Shown here: piece after piece, positions 47,523-56,399 of the stretch
How positions within the stretch are numbered: the stretch's first letter is position 1
Layout: each line of letters begins with the position of its first letter
Assembly (NCBI GenBank): GCA_020846145.1
Contig: JADLEL010000170.1
Span: 1 to 64,000, forward strand
Direction of reading: 5' to 3'
From: Pirellulales bacterium
Lineage (GTDB): Bacteria > Planctomycetota > Planctomycetia > Pirellulales > Thermoguttaceae
Length of the DNA: 64,000 nucleotides
Notes under the pieces: generated by a model
Databases searched by the model: none
Seen by the model: only the letters and a program-made list of their open reading frames with translations
Told to the model about the DNA's origin: nothing
Made by a program: the position numbers and the translations under genes

Positions 47523-47854
47523 GCACGCTGAATGCCACGAACTCGGAATGGGAAGCAAAAAGAACCTCCGAAACGCGACATGCCGAAGAGATTATGCGCA
47601 GGCACTTCGAATCGGCGGATGCATATCGCTATAATTCCGCATCGGTAAGGGTGCGAATCATCGATCCTCGATTCAAAGGACTCTCTCGGGAAGAGCGCGA
47701 CGATTTGGTCGAACCCATCCTGGAATTACTGCCCGAAGATACGCAATCCGACATCATGAATCTCGTGTTGCTATACCCGGGCGAAGAAGGAGAATCGTTC
47801 AGGGCGAATATGATGAACGCGGAATTCGAACATCCGCTGGAGTCGATGCTGTAA
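47519..47854 (+). CDS. partner of the HEPN protein, unknown family
   Basis: 111 aa from ATG 47519, overlapping the HEPN stop. The core reads VRVRIIDPRFKGLSREERDD, then LVEPILELLPEDTQSDIMNL. This superficially recalls BolA-like sequences, but I do not assign it. It is not a nucleotidyltransferase, the usual HEPN partner. Coupled translation suggests a functional pair, possibly toxin and antitoxin. Confidence 0.65.
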   Translation: MSTLNATNSEWEAKRTSETRHAEEIMRRHFESADAYRYNSASVRVRIIDPRFKGLSREERDDLVEPILELLPEDTQSDIMNLVLLYPGEEGESFRANMMNAEFEHPLESML

Positions 47855-47915
47855 TCGACACTTTTTCGTTTCACCGCAAACCGAGTACCATTTATCTGAT
47901 TTTCGGAGACAATTC

Positions 47916-48911
47916 ATGGACGAGCCTTTGATGTGGATGGTAAGAGCAGGAGAAGGCGGATATCTTTTTGACGATTTCAAGAACGGCAATTACGTTGCGA
48001 TCGGTTGGAAGAAAATCGGCGATTTGTCGCAAGTTGATTCTCAGGAAGAGATCAAGAAAATATACAAAAACAATTGGCCTGACGAAAATCCGTCGAAAGT
48101 TGGCAATGACGTCGCGATGATATTCAAGTTCCGTGCGATACTCAAACCGGAACACAAGGTAATCATCTACAATCCCAATGCGAGGGAATATCTTGTCGGC
48201 ACGATCAAAGGCGAATATTGCTATGCACCTGATCAAGAGTATCCTCATACTCGAAAGGTTGAATGGTTAGGTCCCATCGAGCGCGATTCGTTGAAAGTCG
48301 CCTCAAAAAATTCTCTCGGCAGTTTACTTGCGCTGTTTCAGATAAATGACGATACCGTGGAAAATGTATTGAATGTCCTGCAAGGAATAGAATCCGAAGA
48401 GACCGAACCGTCTGGCGAAAAAAAGGAGTTCGAGCAATTAAAAGAGGACACAATCAGCAGAGCGCATGAGTTAATCAAGGACAATATCTTGAAGCTGAGC
48501 CCGGACGATTTAGAACAACTGGTTGCAGCAATACTTCGAGCCATGGGATACAAGGCGCGAGTCACGCCGAAAGGCCCCGATCGGGGCGTTGATGTCATTG
48601 CCTCACCCGATGGCCTTGGATTAGAAGAGCCTCGCATAAAAGCAGAAGTTAAGCATCGGCCAAAGAGCCAAATGGGCTCTCAGGAAGTCCGCGGTTTCCT
48701 TGGTGGAATGCGCCAAGGGGATCGTGCGCTCTTTGTCAGCACCGGCGGCTTTACGAAGGATGCACACTATGAGGCTGACCGCTCAAACCATCCGCTTACT
48801 TTATTGAACCTTGACGATCTTGCATTGCTTATCGTGAATCATTATGAAAACTTCGGTATGGAAGGAAAAGTTTTCATCCCTTTAACTCGTTTGTACTGGC
48901 CTGCCGAGTAA
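47916..48911 (+). CDS. Mrr-like restriction endonuclease
   Basis: 331 aa. N-terminal module of about 150 aa (WMVRAGEGGYLFDDFKNGNY, VAIGWKKIGDL) of the kind attached to modification-dependent nucleases. The C-terminal Mrr_cat domain has LEQLVAAILRAMGYKARVT, then GPDRGVDVIASP (catalytic Asp near 226) and IKAEVKHRPKSQ (E-x-K near 245), followed by the Q-rich helix region GSQEVRGFLGGM. Type IV enzymes of this kind cut modified foreign DNA. It lies 62 bp after the HEPN pair on the same strand. Confidence 0.88.
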   Translation: MDEPLMWMVRAGEGGYLFDDFKNGNYVAIGWKKIGDLSQVDSQEEIKKIYKNNWPDENPSKVGNDVAMIFKFRAILKPEHKVIIYNPNAREYLVGTIKGEYCYAPDQEYPHTRKVEWLGPIERDSLKVASKNSLGSLLALFQINDDTVENVLNVLQGIESEETEPSGEKKEFEQLKEDTISRAHELIKDNILKLSPDDLEQLVAAILRAMGYKARVTPKGPDRGVDVIASPDGLGLEEPRIKAEVKHRPKSQMGSQEVRGFLGGMRQGDRALFVSTGGFTKDAHYEADRSNHPLTLLNLDDLALLIVNHYENFGMEGKVFIPLTRLYWPAE

Positions 48912-48938
48912 TATTTCTCACAAGGCTGAAGATTTAAA

Positions 48939-49330
48939 TCATCCAAGCGTCCGCTCAATCCTCTTCAAACACGCCGCTTTCCCGATAATCGCCAGGGTAT
49001 CGAAGAGGCCGAGACCGAAGGATTCGCCGGTGACGGCGACGCGCATCGCGTGGATGATTTGGTTGGTTTTGATGTTCTCCATCACCGTGAAATCGTGCAT
49101 CAGCTATTCGAGCGCGGGCGAGTCGAACGGCTCGGTAGCGGCCAAGCGGTCACAGAACTTTCTCGGCAACTCCGCGCCGTCGCCCTGGTGATGATGCTTT
49201 CCGAGGGCTTTTCGTCGTACGGAAAGCGATCGTCGGCGAGGAGGAATTCGTCGAACGCGAGGATATCGCCCGCCACTTTGATGCGATCGCCCGCCGCGAA
49301 AAGCAAGGGCAAATCGTTTCGCCTGGCATC
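48939..49330 (-). pseudogene. glutamyl-tRNA synthetase gene, 3' remnant
   Basis: LPLLFAAGDRIKVAGDILAF and DRFPYDEK are read in one frame; after a frameshift, ALGKHHHQG... runs to SPALE, then an in-frame TAG, then LMHDFTVMENIKTNQIIHAM and AVTGESFGLGLFDTLAIIGK to the stop at 48939. These are consecutive blocks of the GltX anticodon-binding domain. The catalytic half is missing. Confidence 0.85.
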
Positions 49331-49404
49331 GGTACTCCTCCACGTGCGAATGCCACTCATCAACCTCCTGGCTTATGCCCACCGATCGAGAATCAGCGCC
49401 ACCC

Positions 49405-49465
49405 TCGCACACCGCGACCGCTGGTCGCGGCTTTGCATTCGCACACGGCGACCACTGGTCGCGGC
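49405..49465. repeat. REP-like pair (GCGACC...GGTCGC type)
   Basis: CCGCGACCGCTGGTCGCGG and GGCGACCACTGGTCGCGGC in tandem. Related units lie at 55546-55605. Confidence 0.7.
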
Positions 49466-49466
49466 G

Positions 49467-50801
49467 TTAGGATTCGCCGGTTTCCGCGCGGCTGACTTGG
49501 GCTTCCATCACTTTTTGGCGGCGGATTTTGCGGACCACCACGCGGACGCCGCGATGTTGGATTTCCTCGCCGCCGTTCACGCCGTGGCCGAGATGGCCCA
49601 TGATCCATTCGCTCAAGGTGGCGGCGCCGCCGGATGGCGGATCGGCGGCGAGGTCGAAGCCGGTCAACTCCCGCAGGCGCGGCAGGCCGATGCCGCCGCC
49701 GACGATCCACGACTTGCCCGACGGCGTCACGTGGGCGGGCAGGCGGTCGTACTCGTCCTCGATCTCGCCCACCAGTTCTTCGAGGATGTCCTCCATCGTG
49801 ATCATGCCCACCACTTTTTTCTCGGCATCGACGACCAGTGCGATGTGCGTGTGTTCGCGGATCATCCGCTCCAGGCACGCGGGAATGGGGAGCGCGTCGG
49901 GCAACTGCGGGAAGGGCCGCAAGATCGAAAGCAAAGTCGGCGCTTCGCCCCGCGTAAGGTGCATGATCGCCAGCAAGTCCTTCAGGTTGATGTAGCCGAT
50001 GATCGACTGCGGATCGTCCTTCCGCCCGGCCACCGGGAATCGCGTGTGCATGTCGAGATGCACGGCGATCAGGCATTCGGCCAGCGAGAGCTTCGCGTCC
50101 AACATGCTGATGTACTCGGCGGGGAGCATGATCTCGCGGATCGGCCGGCCGGAAAGCTTCGCCGCGCGGAGGATGATCGTTTCCTCGCGCTCGCCGATGA
50201 GCCGCGACGCCCGCGCCAACGAGACGCTCGCCCGCAGGCTTTGCAGTTCGGCCGCTTCGTGGGCGTGCGGATTGGCCTCGCGGCGCTTGCCCAGTTCGCT
50301 CAGCCGCATGATGCCGTGGACGGCCGATTCGAGGAGCCAGATCGCCGGCCAAACGCTGAAGGTGAACCAGCGCATGCCCGGCGAGAGCCGCAGGCAAACC
50401 AGTTCCTTGTTGCGGAAGGCGAAGACTTTGGGAACCAATTCGCCGAAGACGATGGTGAAGACGGTGATGGGAATCACGACCACGGCGATCGCCAGCCATT
50501 GCGAGAGCAGGTTCGACAGCCCCAGGCCTTGGTGGAAGAAGGGGCGCAACGATTGTTCGGCCCCCACGCCGCCGGTGGCCGCGGCGATCGCGCCCAACAG
50601 CGTGATGCCCAACTGCACGGTGGCCAGGCTGGCCTCGAAATTTTCCTTCATGTAGAGGGCCGCCCGCGCGCCGGCGGCGTTTTCCTTGACCAGCACTTGC
50701 AGCCGCACGATGCTCACCGAAGCCAGCGCGATCTCATAAGCCGCGAAAAGCCCGTTGAGGCCGATCATCGCCAGAATGACGAGCAATTCCCAAGTATGCA
50801 C
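49467..50801 (-). CDS. HlyC/CorC (CNNM) family membrane protein
   Basis: 444 aa. N-terminal DUF21/CNNM membrane domain (residues 1-165, four segments, with VFGELVPKVFAFRN at its end). Two CBS domains follow (about 210-335: REIMLPAEYISMLDAKLSL, VVGMITMEDILEELVGEIED), then the CorC_HlyC domain. Proteins of this group are linked to Mg2+/Co2+ homeostasis. No partner gene is adjacent. Confidence 0.93.
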   Translation of the reverse strand: MHTWELLVILAMIGLNGLFAAYEIALASVSIVRLQVLVKENAAGARAALYMKENFEASLATVQLGITLLGAIAAATGGVGAEQSLRPFFHQGLGLSNLLSQWLAIAVVVIPITVFTIVFGELVPKVFAFRNKELVCLRLSPGMRWFTFSVWPAIWLLESAVHGIMRLSELGKRREANPHAHEAAELQSLRASVSLARASRLIGEREETIILRAAKLSGRPIREIMLPAEYISMLDAKLSLAECLIAVHLDMHTRFPVAGRKDDPQSIIGYINLKDLLAIMHLTRGEAPTLLSILRPFPQLPDALPIPACLERMIREHTHIALVVDAEKKVVGMITMEDILEELVGEIEDEYDRLPAHVTPSGKSWIVGGGIGLPRLRELTGFDLAADPPSGGAATLSEWIMGHLGHGVNGGEEIQHRGVRVVVRKIRRQKVMEAQVSRAETGES

Positions 50802-50815
50802 GAAATCATCCCCAT

Positions 50816-51199
50816 TTATTTTTGAAATTCTTGATAAACATCATTCAACAAAGGCAGATATACCTTTTCGACGCGCTTGGCGATTTTCTTGGCAAGCGAT
50901 TTCTGGTAAAGATGGGAGGTCATATTTCTGTCGTGCAGCATTTCGAGCCAATGTTCTTCATCCGCGGAACGGATAAGTTGGAGTTGCATGGCCGCCAGCA
51001 GCGCCTCGCGCGGGCTGTGTGTCGGGAGGCCTTCGAACGAGGCGATTCTTTGGCACGTTTTCCAGCATTGCTCGAAGGTAAATTCGAAGGCTTGAATCAC
51101 TCCGGCCCGATCGCGGTCATTTTCCTGCGGCAGAGATACGAACTCCTGCAATTTAGCCAGGGCCTTGCCGAAGTTTTTGGATATCGTATGCTTGCTCAT
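50816..51199 (-). CDS. nucleotidyltransferase substrate-binding (HI0074-like HEPN) protein
   Basis: 127 aa from ATG 51199. All-helical fold typical of HI0074 proteins: FGKALAKLQEFVSLP, VIQAFEFTFEQCWKTCQRI, PREALLAAMQLQLI, then WLEMLHDRNMTSHLY with the conserved Arg-Asn...His. It overlaps the nucleotidyltransferase gene by 47 bases. The pair is an MNT/HEPN module, in which the transferase often acts as antitoxin by modifying the HEPN toxin. Confidence 0.88.
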   Translation of the reverse strand: MSKHTISKNFGKALAKLQEFVSLPQENDRDRAGVIQAFEFTFEQCWKTCQRIASFEGLPTHSPREALLAAMQLQLIRSADEEHWLEMLHDRNMTSHLYQKSLAKKIAKRVEKVYLPLLNDVYQEFQK

Positions 51200-51488
51200 A
51201 GACGACGATTCCTTCCGTTCGAATGCTTTTTCGGAGTTCCGCCGATGCGTCGGCCCACGCGATGATATCCGTAGATAGGAGCGTGACGGCTCCATCGCTC
51301 ACTTCCGCCAAAAATCGAAGCCATTTTTTCCTCTGGGAGGCGGGGAAATCGAAGGCTAAATCGTAATCGGAAGCGGATTGGGCGTCGCCGCGCGCCCGCG
51401 AACCGAAAAGTATGATTCGCCGAGGAGCCACCCGCTCGATTCCCAGCTCGATCAGCCGTTTTATGCTTGGTGGGTATTGAGCTACCAC
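51153..51488 (-). CDS. MNT-type nucleotidyltransferase (HI0073-like)
   Basis: 111 aa from GTG 51488, which has AAAGAAAGG upstream; a longer ATG start at 51593 would include a degenerate REP unit. The catalytic motif is RRIILFGSRARGDAQSASDYDLAFD (GSxARG...DxD) near residues 24-48. Small transferases of this kind add AMP groups to the partner HEPN protein. Confidence 0.88.
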   Translation of the reverse strand: MVAQYPPSIKRLIELGIERVAPRRIILFGSRARGDAQSASDYDLAFDFPASQRKKWLRFLAEVSDGAVTLLSTDIIAWADASAELRKSIRTEGIVVYEQAYDIQKLRQGPG

Positions 51489-51604
51489 GAAAACCTTTCT
51501 TTCTCGAATAGAGGATAGGTTTCCAATCCGTTCTACGAATCGGATGCAAACCGCGAGGAACGATACCGTTGCTCGATTTCCTCGTTCATCCATTATAACA
51601 TCAT

Positions 51605-54073
51605 CTATTCCACGGCGAAAGCTTCCAAGCCGTTCGGCGAAGAGACGACGAGCGCCGGCTTGCCGCCGATCTCGACGGCGGCGAGGCCCTGCAAAATCGC
51701 CCCGTAATTGAAGGCGTCCAACGCCGCGCCGTCGGCGTCGAGGACGTGGATCGAGCCGTCGGGACAGGGGAAAATCCATTGTCCCGCTCCGCCGCGGAAG
51801 AGGCGGCCGGCGACGATCGGCTCGATGGGCCGCATGGGCGGTTCACTCGGCAGTTTGTAGCGCCACAATTCCCGGCCGCCCAGGTCGAAGCCCAGAGCCA
51901 GGAGTTCGCCCCGGCCGGTAACGCCCAGCGCGCACCACAAGGGATTTCCGTCGCCGGCCAGATCGGCGCCCAGAATGCTGCGCAAGCTCGCGTTGCCGAT
52001 TTTGAAATTCCCCTGCCCCTTGCCTTGGGCGTCGAGCACGAAGAGCGAGGTGTCCTGCTCGGTGAGGATGTTCATGCAGATCAGCTCGCGGCGGCCGAAT
52101 TTATTGTCGGCCGGTCCGGCGGCCATCCGCGCGACGTTCGCCAGCGAGCGGTTTCCCCAGAGCCGCTTGCCGTCGAGGCCGACGCAATGCACGCCGACCA
52201 CGCCCCAGAAGCCGACGTAGATTTCCGCCGCGCCGTCGCCGTCGAGATCGAACAACTCGACGTCGGCGATGCCGCCGTGCGGATTCTTCAGGGCATCCGC
52301 CGGGTAACTCAGGCTTTGCTGGTCTTGAAGATTGAACAGATGCAAGCGCTGTCCGCCGGCAAACGTCGCCACGTAGGTCTTTCCCGCGCGCGTGGTGAAG
52401 GCGCGCAGATTCGCCGCCAACTCGCCGCCCGCCAAATCGAGTTGATGCACCGCGGCGACCTTGCCGTCCAGGCCCACTTCGGCCACCTGGTTCGGCGGGC
52501 TAATCACCAAGAGCCGCGGCGGTTTTTTCGGCTCGCCGATGACGAGAATGTTGCCGGGGTCCTTGAGTTCGGCGCATTTCCAGAGCGGGCGGAGCTTGAA
52601 GGTCTTTGGCTCGGTGCGGTCGGCGATTTTCGCCTGCGGCGCGGCCTGCGCCTCGCCGCTCGTATAGGATTCCACCGCCTGCTCGTATTCCTGGAGTTCT
52701 TTCCGGTAACGCTCGGCGGCCTCGCCCGCGAGCGATTGGCCGGCGAGCAGGCGTTCGATGCGCTGCCGCAAGGTCGCCGACAGATTGCCGTCGGCCACCA
52801 GTTCGTAATCCTGGACGGCGCCGTCCGTTCCGAGGAGAAACGCCACGTCGAAGTATTTGTAGTCCGGCGTGCTTTTTTCCAGGTCGCGATAGATCGGAAA
52901 ATGCAGGTTCATCGATTGCCGCAGTTCGTCCATCGCCTTTCGATCGAATTCCTCGCCGTCGAGGCAGACCGCGAAGACGGCCACGTTTTTATCGTTTTTG
53001 AAGGCTTCGCTCAGCTTTTCCCAGTCGGGCAAGCTCCGCGCGTAATCGCCCTGCTGCGGCGACCAGAAGAGGATCGCGGCGACTTTTCCGGCGAGCGATT
53101 CCGGCGTAACGCTCTGCCCGGCGTCGTCGGCGAATTTGAAGGCCGGCGTTTTCTTGCCGACCAATCGGCCGGGATGCGGCGGCACGAAGTGCTTCAGCAC
53201 CTGCACTTCCCCGCCTTGCGGAACTTCGAATTCGAAGGCCGCCGGCTGGACCGGCCGATCGAGTTCCGCGCCCGCGAACTCGGCGACGAGCGAGCTGCTT
53301 TCGACCTCGCCGCCCAATTCCTGGGCCAAAATGGACCGCATCGATTCGGTCGAAAGCGACATCCGCCGCAGGACGAACGATTCCCGGTCGATCCAGAAGA
53401 CCACCGCGCCTTCGGGTCGGGGAATTCGCACGCGGAAGCACGGCCGGCCCTCGACCTCGCCCGGCTCGGAAAGCAGCGGCTCCTCGGCGCCGGCGAGCAG
53501 GAATTCCAGGGCCTTGTCTTCGAGCAGCAACAAGGGTTGCGGCGGCGCGCCGGCCGGCCCACCCATCGAAACCTTCTGCATGAGGAACGGATCGCCGTAG
53601 ATGTTTTTCGAGTCCAGTTTTTCGGGGGCGTCTTTTTCGACGATCTGCCCCGGCATCTCGGTGATGAAGGCGTGATATTTCCGCCCGTCGCTCCGCATGC
53701 GAACGGTGTAAACGTCCAGATGAATCTTGTTCGGCCGTACGAAGGCCGCGGCGAAATCGTGCTTTTCGTCGAGCTTCTTTTCGCCGCTCTGGGCGATGAG
53801 CCGCACGAAGCCGTTGTCCTGATAGGTTTTCGCCTTGCGGTAAGCGGCGGCCATCGCTTCCAACACGCCGCGGCCGGTGCCGAGCTTGTTGGCCGATGCT
53901 TTCGCGGCTTGCGCGCCCGTTTGCGAATCCTTCGCGTCCGCCGATTTTCCGGCGTCCGATTTCGGCGAATCGCCCGATTTCGAGCACCCGGCGAGCATCA
54001 TCGGCGGAGCAACGGAAAACGAGAAAAGCAGCGTCCACGAAAGCAATCCTTGCCGTCGAAACAACCGTAACAT
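51605..54073 (-). CDS. large lipoprotein: LolA-like, redoxin-like and beta-propeller domains
   Basis: 822 aa. Lipobox LAGC places the modified Cys at residue 30. Residues about 60-310 resemble a LolA/RseB-like fold (AMAAAYRKAKTYQDNGFVR). Residues 315-455 look like an AhpC/TSA redoxin, but the CxxC site is replaced by FWSPQQGDY, so no Cys chemistry. Residues 500-822 form repeated beta-blades with FG-GAP/PQQ-like strands (ELFDLDGDGAAEIYVGFWG). Exported and membrane-attached; function unknown. Confidence 0.8.
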   Translation of the reverse strand: MLRLFRRQGLLSWTLLFSFSVAPPMMLAGCSKSGDSPKSDAGKSADAKDSQTGAQAAKASANKLGTGRGVLEAMAAAYRKAKTYQDNGFVRLIAQSGEKKLDEKHDFAAAFVRPNKIHLDVYTVRMRSDGRKYHAFITEMPGQIVEKDAPEKLDSKNIYGDPFLMQKVSMGGPAGAPPQPLLLLEDKALEFLLAGAEEPLLSEPGEVEGRPCFRVRIPRPEGAVVFWIDRESFVLRRMSLSTESMRSILAQELGGEVESSSLVAEFAGAELDRPVQPAAFEFEVPQGGEVQVLKHFVPPHPGRLVGKKTPAFKFADDAGQSVTPESLAGKVAAILFWSPQQGDYARSLPDWEKLSEAFKNDKNVAVFAVCLDGEEFDRKAMDELRQSMNLHFPIYRDLEKSTPDYKYFDVAFLLGTDGAVQDYELVADGNLSATLRQRIERLLAGQSLAGEAAERYRKELQEYEQAVESYTSGEAQAAPQAKIADRTEPKTFKLRPLWKCAELKDPGNILVIGEPKKPPRLLVISPPNQVAEVGLDGKVAAVHQLDLAGGELAANLRAFTTRAGKTYVATFAGGQRLHLFNLQDQQSLSYPADALKNPHGGIADVELFDLDGDGAAEIYVGFWGVVGVHCVGLDGKRLWGNRSLANVARMAAGPADNKFGRRELICMNILTEQDTSLFVLDAQGKGQGNFKIGNASLRSILGADLAGDGNPLWCALGVTGRGELLALGFDLGGRELWRYKLPSEPPMRPIEPIVAGRLFRGGAGQWIFPCPDGSIHVLDADGAALDAFNYGAILQGLAAVEIGGKPALVVSSPNGLEAFAVE

Positions 54074-54257
54074 AAGCGATTCCTTTTTAATTGAGTTGAT
54101 ATGTCCGTTCCGGGTAGATTATTCGCTAACTTCGGCTTTACGTAAAGCTCGACTTCTTGACCAAGTTGATTTCCGAGATCATAATGACGTTACAGAGAGT
54201 TGCCTTTTTCGCCCAGCTTTCCCCGTTTAGCCGTACTCGCCCCCCAATCCTAATTCC

Positions 54258-54965
54258 ATGTTCGACCTTGCCGCGCGAATCGCCGATAATCTGCGTCGCG
54301 TGCGGGAGCATATCGGCGCGGCCGCCGCGCGGTCGGGCCGACGGGGTGAAGATATTGTGCTTGTAGCGGTGTCGAAATACGTCGGCCCGGCCGAAATTCG
54401 AGCATTGGTCGCCGCCGGTTGCACCACGCTGGGCGAAAGCCGGCCGCAACTGCTTTGGGAGCGGGCCGAGGCGCTGGCCGATCTGCCCATCCGCTGGCAT
54501 CTCGTCGGCCATTTGCAGCGCAACAAAATCCGCCGCACCCTGCCGCTGGCGGCCATGATCCATTCGGTCGATAGCCTGCGGTTGGCCGAAGCCCTCGATC
54601 AATCCGCCGGCGAACTATTGCCCGATCGCCGCCTGCCGATCTTGCTGGAAGTGAACGCTTCGGGCGAAACGGCCAAAGGCGGCTTCGCGGCGGACGACCT
54701 CGAACCGCTCTTGCCGCGGTTGGCGGAACTTCAGCGACTGGAAATTCGCGGGCTGATGTGCATGGCGGCCTTGGAAGGCGGCCTCGACGTCGCCCGGCGA
54801 AATTTCGCCGATCTCCGTCTGCTCCGCGACCGCCTCCGCGAAAACCTCCCCGAAAATATCCGCCTCGACGAACTCTCGATGGGCATGAGCGGCGATTATG
54901 AAGTAGCCATCGAGGAAGGCGCCACCATCGTCCGCGTCGGCTCGGCGCTGTTCGAAGGAATTTGA
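54258..54965 (+). CDS. yggS: YggS/PROSC family PLP-binding protein
   Basis: 235 aa. Pyridoxal 5'-phosphate homeostasis protein. The cofactor Lys lies in VLVAVSKYVGPAEI at about residue 40; WHLVGHLQRNKIRRTL and SMGMSGDYEVAIEEGATIVRVGSALF are family signatures, the latter binding phosphate. The GESRPQLL block has Ser-Arg where many members read GENYVQE. The next gene starts 4 bases after its stop, so they form a likely operon. Confidence 0.94.
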   Translation: MFDLAARIADNLRRVREHIGAAAARSGRRGEDIVLVAVSKYVGPAEIRALVAAGCTTLGESRPQLLWERAEALADLPIRWHLVGHLQRNKIRRTLPLAAMIHSVDSLRLAEALDQSAGELLPDRRLPILLEVNASGETAKGGFAADDLEPLLPRLAELQRLEIRGLMCMAALEGGLDVARRNFADLRLLRDRLRENLPENIRLDELSMGMSGDYEVAIEEGATIVRVGSALFEGI

Positions 54966-54968
54966 GAA

Positions 54969-55463
54969 ATGACGCCCTTCTTCGAAACCGTTACCGATCT
55001 TGCCGCCGGCGCGGAAACGCTTAAGCGGCGACGGTATGGAATCATCGAAATGGCGGAGGGCCGCTTCCGGGCCGTCCACCTGCGGCCGTTCCCGAAGGTC
55101 GTCTCCGCGCCGGGCATCCTGCTCTTCGGCAACTCCTACCATCGCTATTTTCCCGGCGATCGGCTCTGGCTCTATTACAACCAACCCTTGCGGTTCCCGA
55201 AGTTTTTGACGCTGAAATACGTGGTCTCGGGGCGGGAAACTTCTTTCGCTTCGCTCGCCCGCGCACTCGACGTGCTCGACGAAATCGCCCGCCTCAAACG
55301 CAGCGACGCCCTGCTATGCGACGTGGGCAACTGGCGGATCGGCACGAAAGTGCTCGCCCGCTGGGACTGGACGCCCCATTGCCCCAGCCGCTGGCATCGG
55401 CATTACATCAAACGCTTCTACGGCGAATATCCGCCACGGGCGAAATGGCTCGAAAAACCGTAA
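54969..55463 (+). CDS. conserved-looking hypothetical protein downstream of yggS
   Basis: 164 aa, starting 4 bases after yggS. Rich in aromatic and basic residues (FGNSYHRYFPGDRLWLYYNQ, WDWTPHCPSRWHRHYIKRFYG). No signal peptide, membrane segment or known motif. It is co-transcribed with yggS by position; its function is unknown. Confidence 0.6.
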   Translation: MTPFFETVTDLAAGAETLKRRRYGIIEMAEGRFRAVHLRPFPKVVSAPGILLFGNSYHRYFPGDRLWLYYNQPLRFPKFLTLKYVVSGRETSFASLARALDVLDEIARLKRSDALLCDVGNWRIGTKVLARWDWTPHCPSRWHRHYIKRFYGEYPPRAKWLEKP

Positions 55464-55545
55464 TCGACGGGGCACGATCCCCTGCAAATCCCGGGAGAAC
55501 CGCCGAGTTGCAAAATCAGGAGGCCGGACATTCCCGGCTTCCGCG

Positions 55546-55605
55546 AACCGCGACCAATGGTCGCGGCTTTCCATCATGTTGGTCGCGGCTTTCCAACATG
55601 TCCTC
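55546..55605. repeat. REP-like palindrome (GCGACC...GGTCGC type)
   Basis: CCGCGACCAATGGTCGCGG followed by a half unit TTGGTCGCGGCTTTCC; related to 49405-49465. Confidence 0.65.
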
Positions 55606-55638
55606 CCGTGCTTGCATCTTCTTGCTTTCTCGATTACA

Positions 55639-55654
55639 ATATACCTTTGTATAT
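55639..55654. promoter_or_regulatory. candidate operator of the XRE regulator
   Basis: Perfect palindrome ATATAC-CTTT-GTATAT, 26 bases before the start of a helix-turn-helix gene. Autoregulation through this site is inferred from position only. Confidence 0.45.
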
Positions 55655-55679
55655 ATTTCTCGGTAGCCGGAATCCTCCC

Positions 55680-56180
55680 ATGCCGCCCCCGTTCCAAGCC
55701 AATTTGCAGCGTCTGATGGCCGCCGCCGGCTTCTCGATGCACGACGTCGCCGCGCGGTCGGGCGTGGACGAACGGACAATCCGCGGACTCTTGGCCGGCA
55801 ACAAACCGCACGCGCGGACGCTGCATCGACTGGCCGAGGGCTTGGGCGTTTCGGCCGACGAATTCTTCGTCGATCCCGCCCAATTGCTCTACCGCCGCTT
55901 CGATCGGGCGACCAATCCGCTCGTTGAAGAAATCTTGGAGAGCCAACCCGAGTTCTTCGAAAACTGGACCGAAGCCGATTTCGACGAACTTCACAGCCGC
56001 TTCGGCGCCGGCGGCCCCCTCACCCGCGAGGGGGTGCTGGAATCGGTCCGCCGCATGAACCGCAAACGGGAAACGCTCGATAAACTCAATCTGCTCCTCG
56101 AAACCGGCGAGGCCGGCGTTTTGGGGGGGATCATCGACCTGTTTTATGAAAAAATCAGGGTACGGAAAGGGAAAAAATAA
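55680..56180 (+). CDS. XRE-type helix-turn-helix regulator
   Basis: 166 aa from ATG 55680. N-terminal HTH (LQRLMAAAGFSMHDVAARSG, VDERTIRGLLAGNKPHARTL) in residues 5-60, then a helical C-terminal part with TEADFDELHSRFGAGG and a Lys-rich end. The second domain is not recognised. A palindrome just upstream may be its own operator. It has no operon partner. Confidence 0.8.
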   Translation: MPPPFQANLQRLMAAAGFSMHDVAARSGVDERTIRGLLAGNKPHARTLHRLAEGLGVSADEFFVDPAQLLYRRFDRATNPLVEEILESQPEFFENWTEADFDELHSRFGAGGPLTREGVLESVRRMNRKRETLDKLNLLLETGEAGVLGGIIDLFYEKIRVRKGKK

Positions 56181-56270
56181 AAACCGCCGAACCCTCTCCT
56201 TCGCGGCCGCGTAGGAAGGAGTGTGAGATGCATTGACCGCCTCCACAGTGTTTCTCCCTGCAAAGTTGTG

Positions 56271-56367
56271 CGGTTGCGAAAAAATGGGACTGGCTCCGAA
56301 CCACGTTGTTGAAAATCCGCCTAATAACGGGTGTCGTGAGGTGCCTGTCCCAATTTTTTCGCAACCT
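56271..56367 (+). mobile_element. second MITE-like repeat, copy A
   Basis: About 95 bp with inverted ends GGTTGCGAAAAAATGGGAC and GTCCCAATTTTTTCGCAACC. The interior TGGCTCCGAACC...TTGTTGA...CGAGGTGCC-type sequence matches copy B at 62130-62216. Confidence 0.75.
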
Positions 56368-56399
56368 TGCGTGCGTGACCCTCCATTTAATAAGTGTGC

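Noticed and set aside
47519-47854. BolA family assignment for the HEPN partner
   Set aside because: Only a short IDPRFKG-LS-ER string resembles BolA; key family residues cannot be aligned by eye.
51746-54070. 774-codon open frame opposite the large lipoprotein gene
   Set aside because: High GC content keeps antisense frames open. The minus-strand protein has a lipobox and recognisable domains; the plus frame is Arg/Ala-rich noise.
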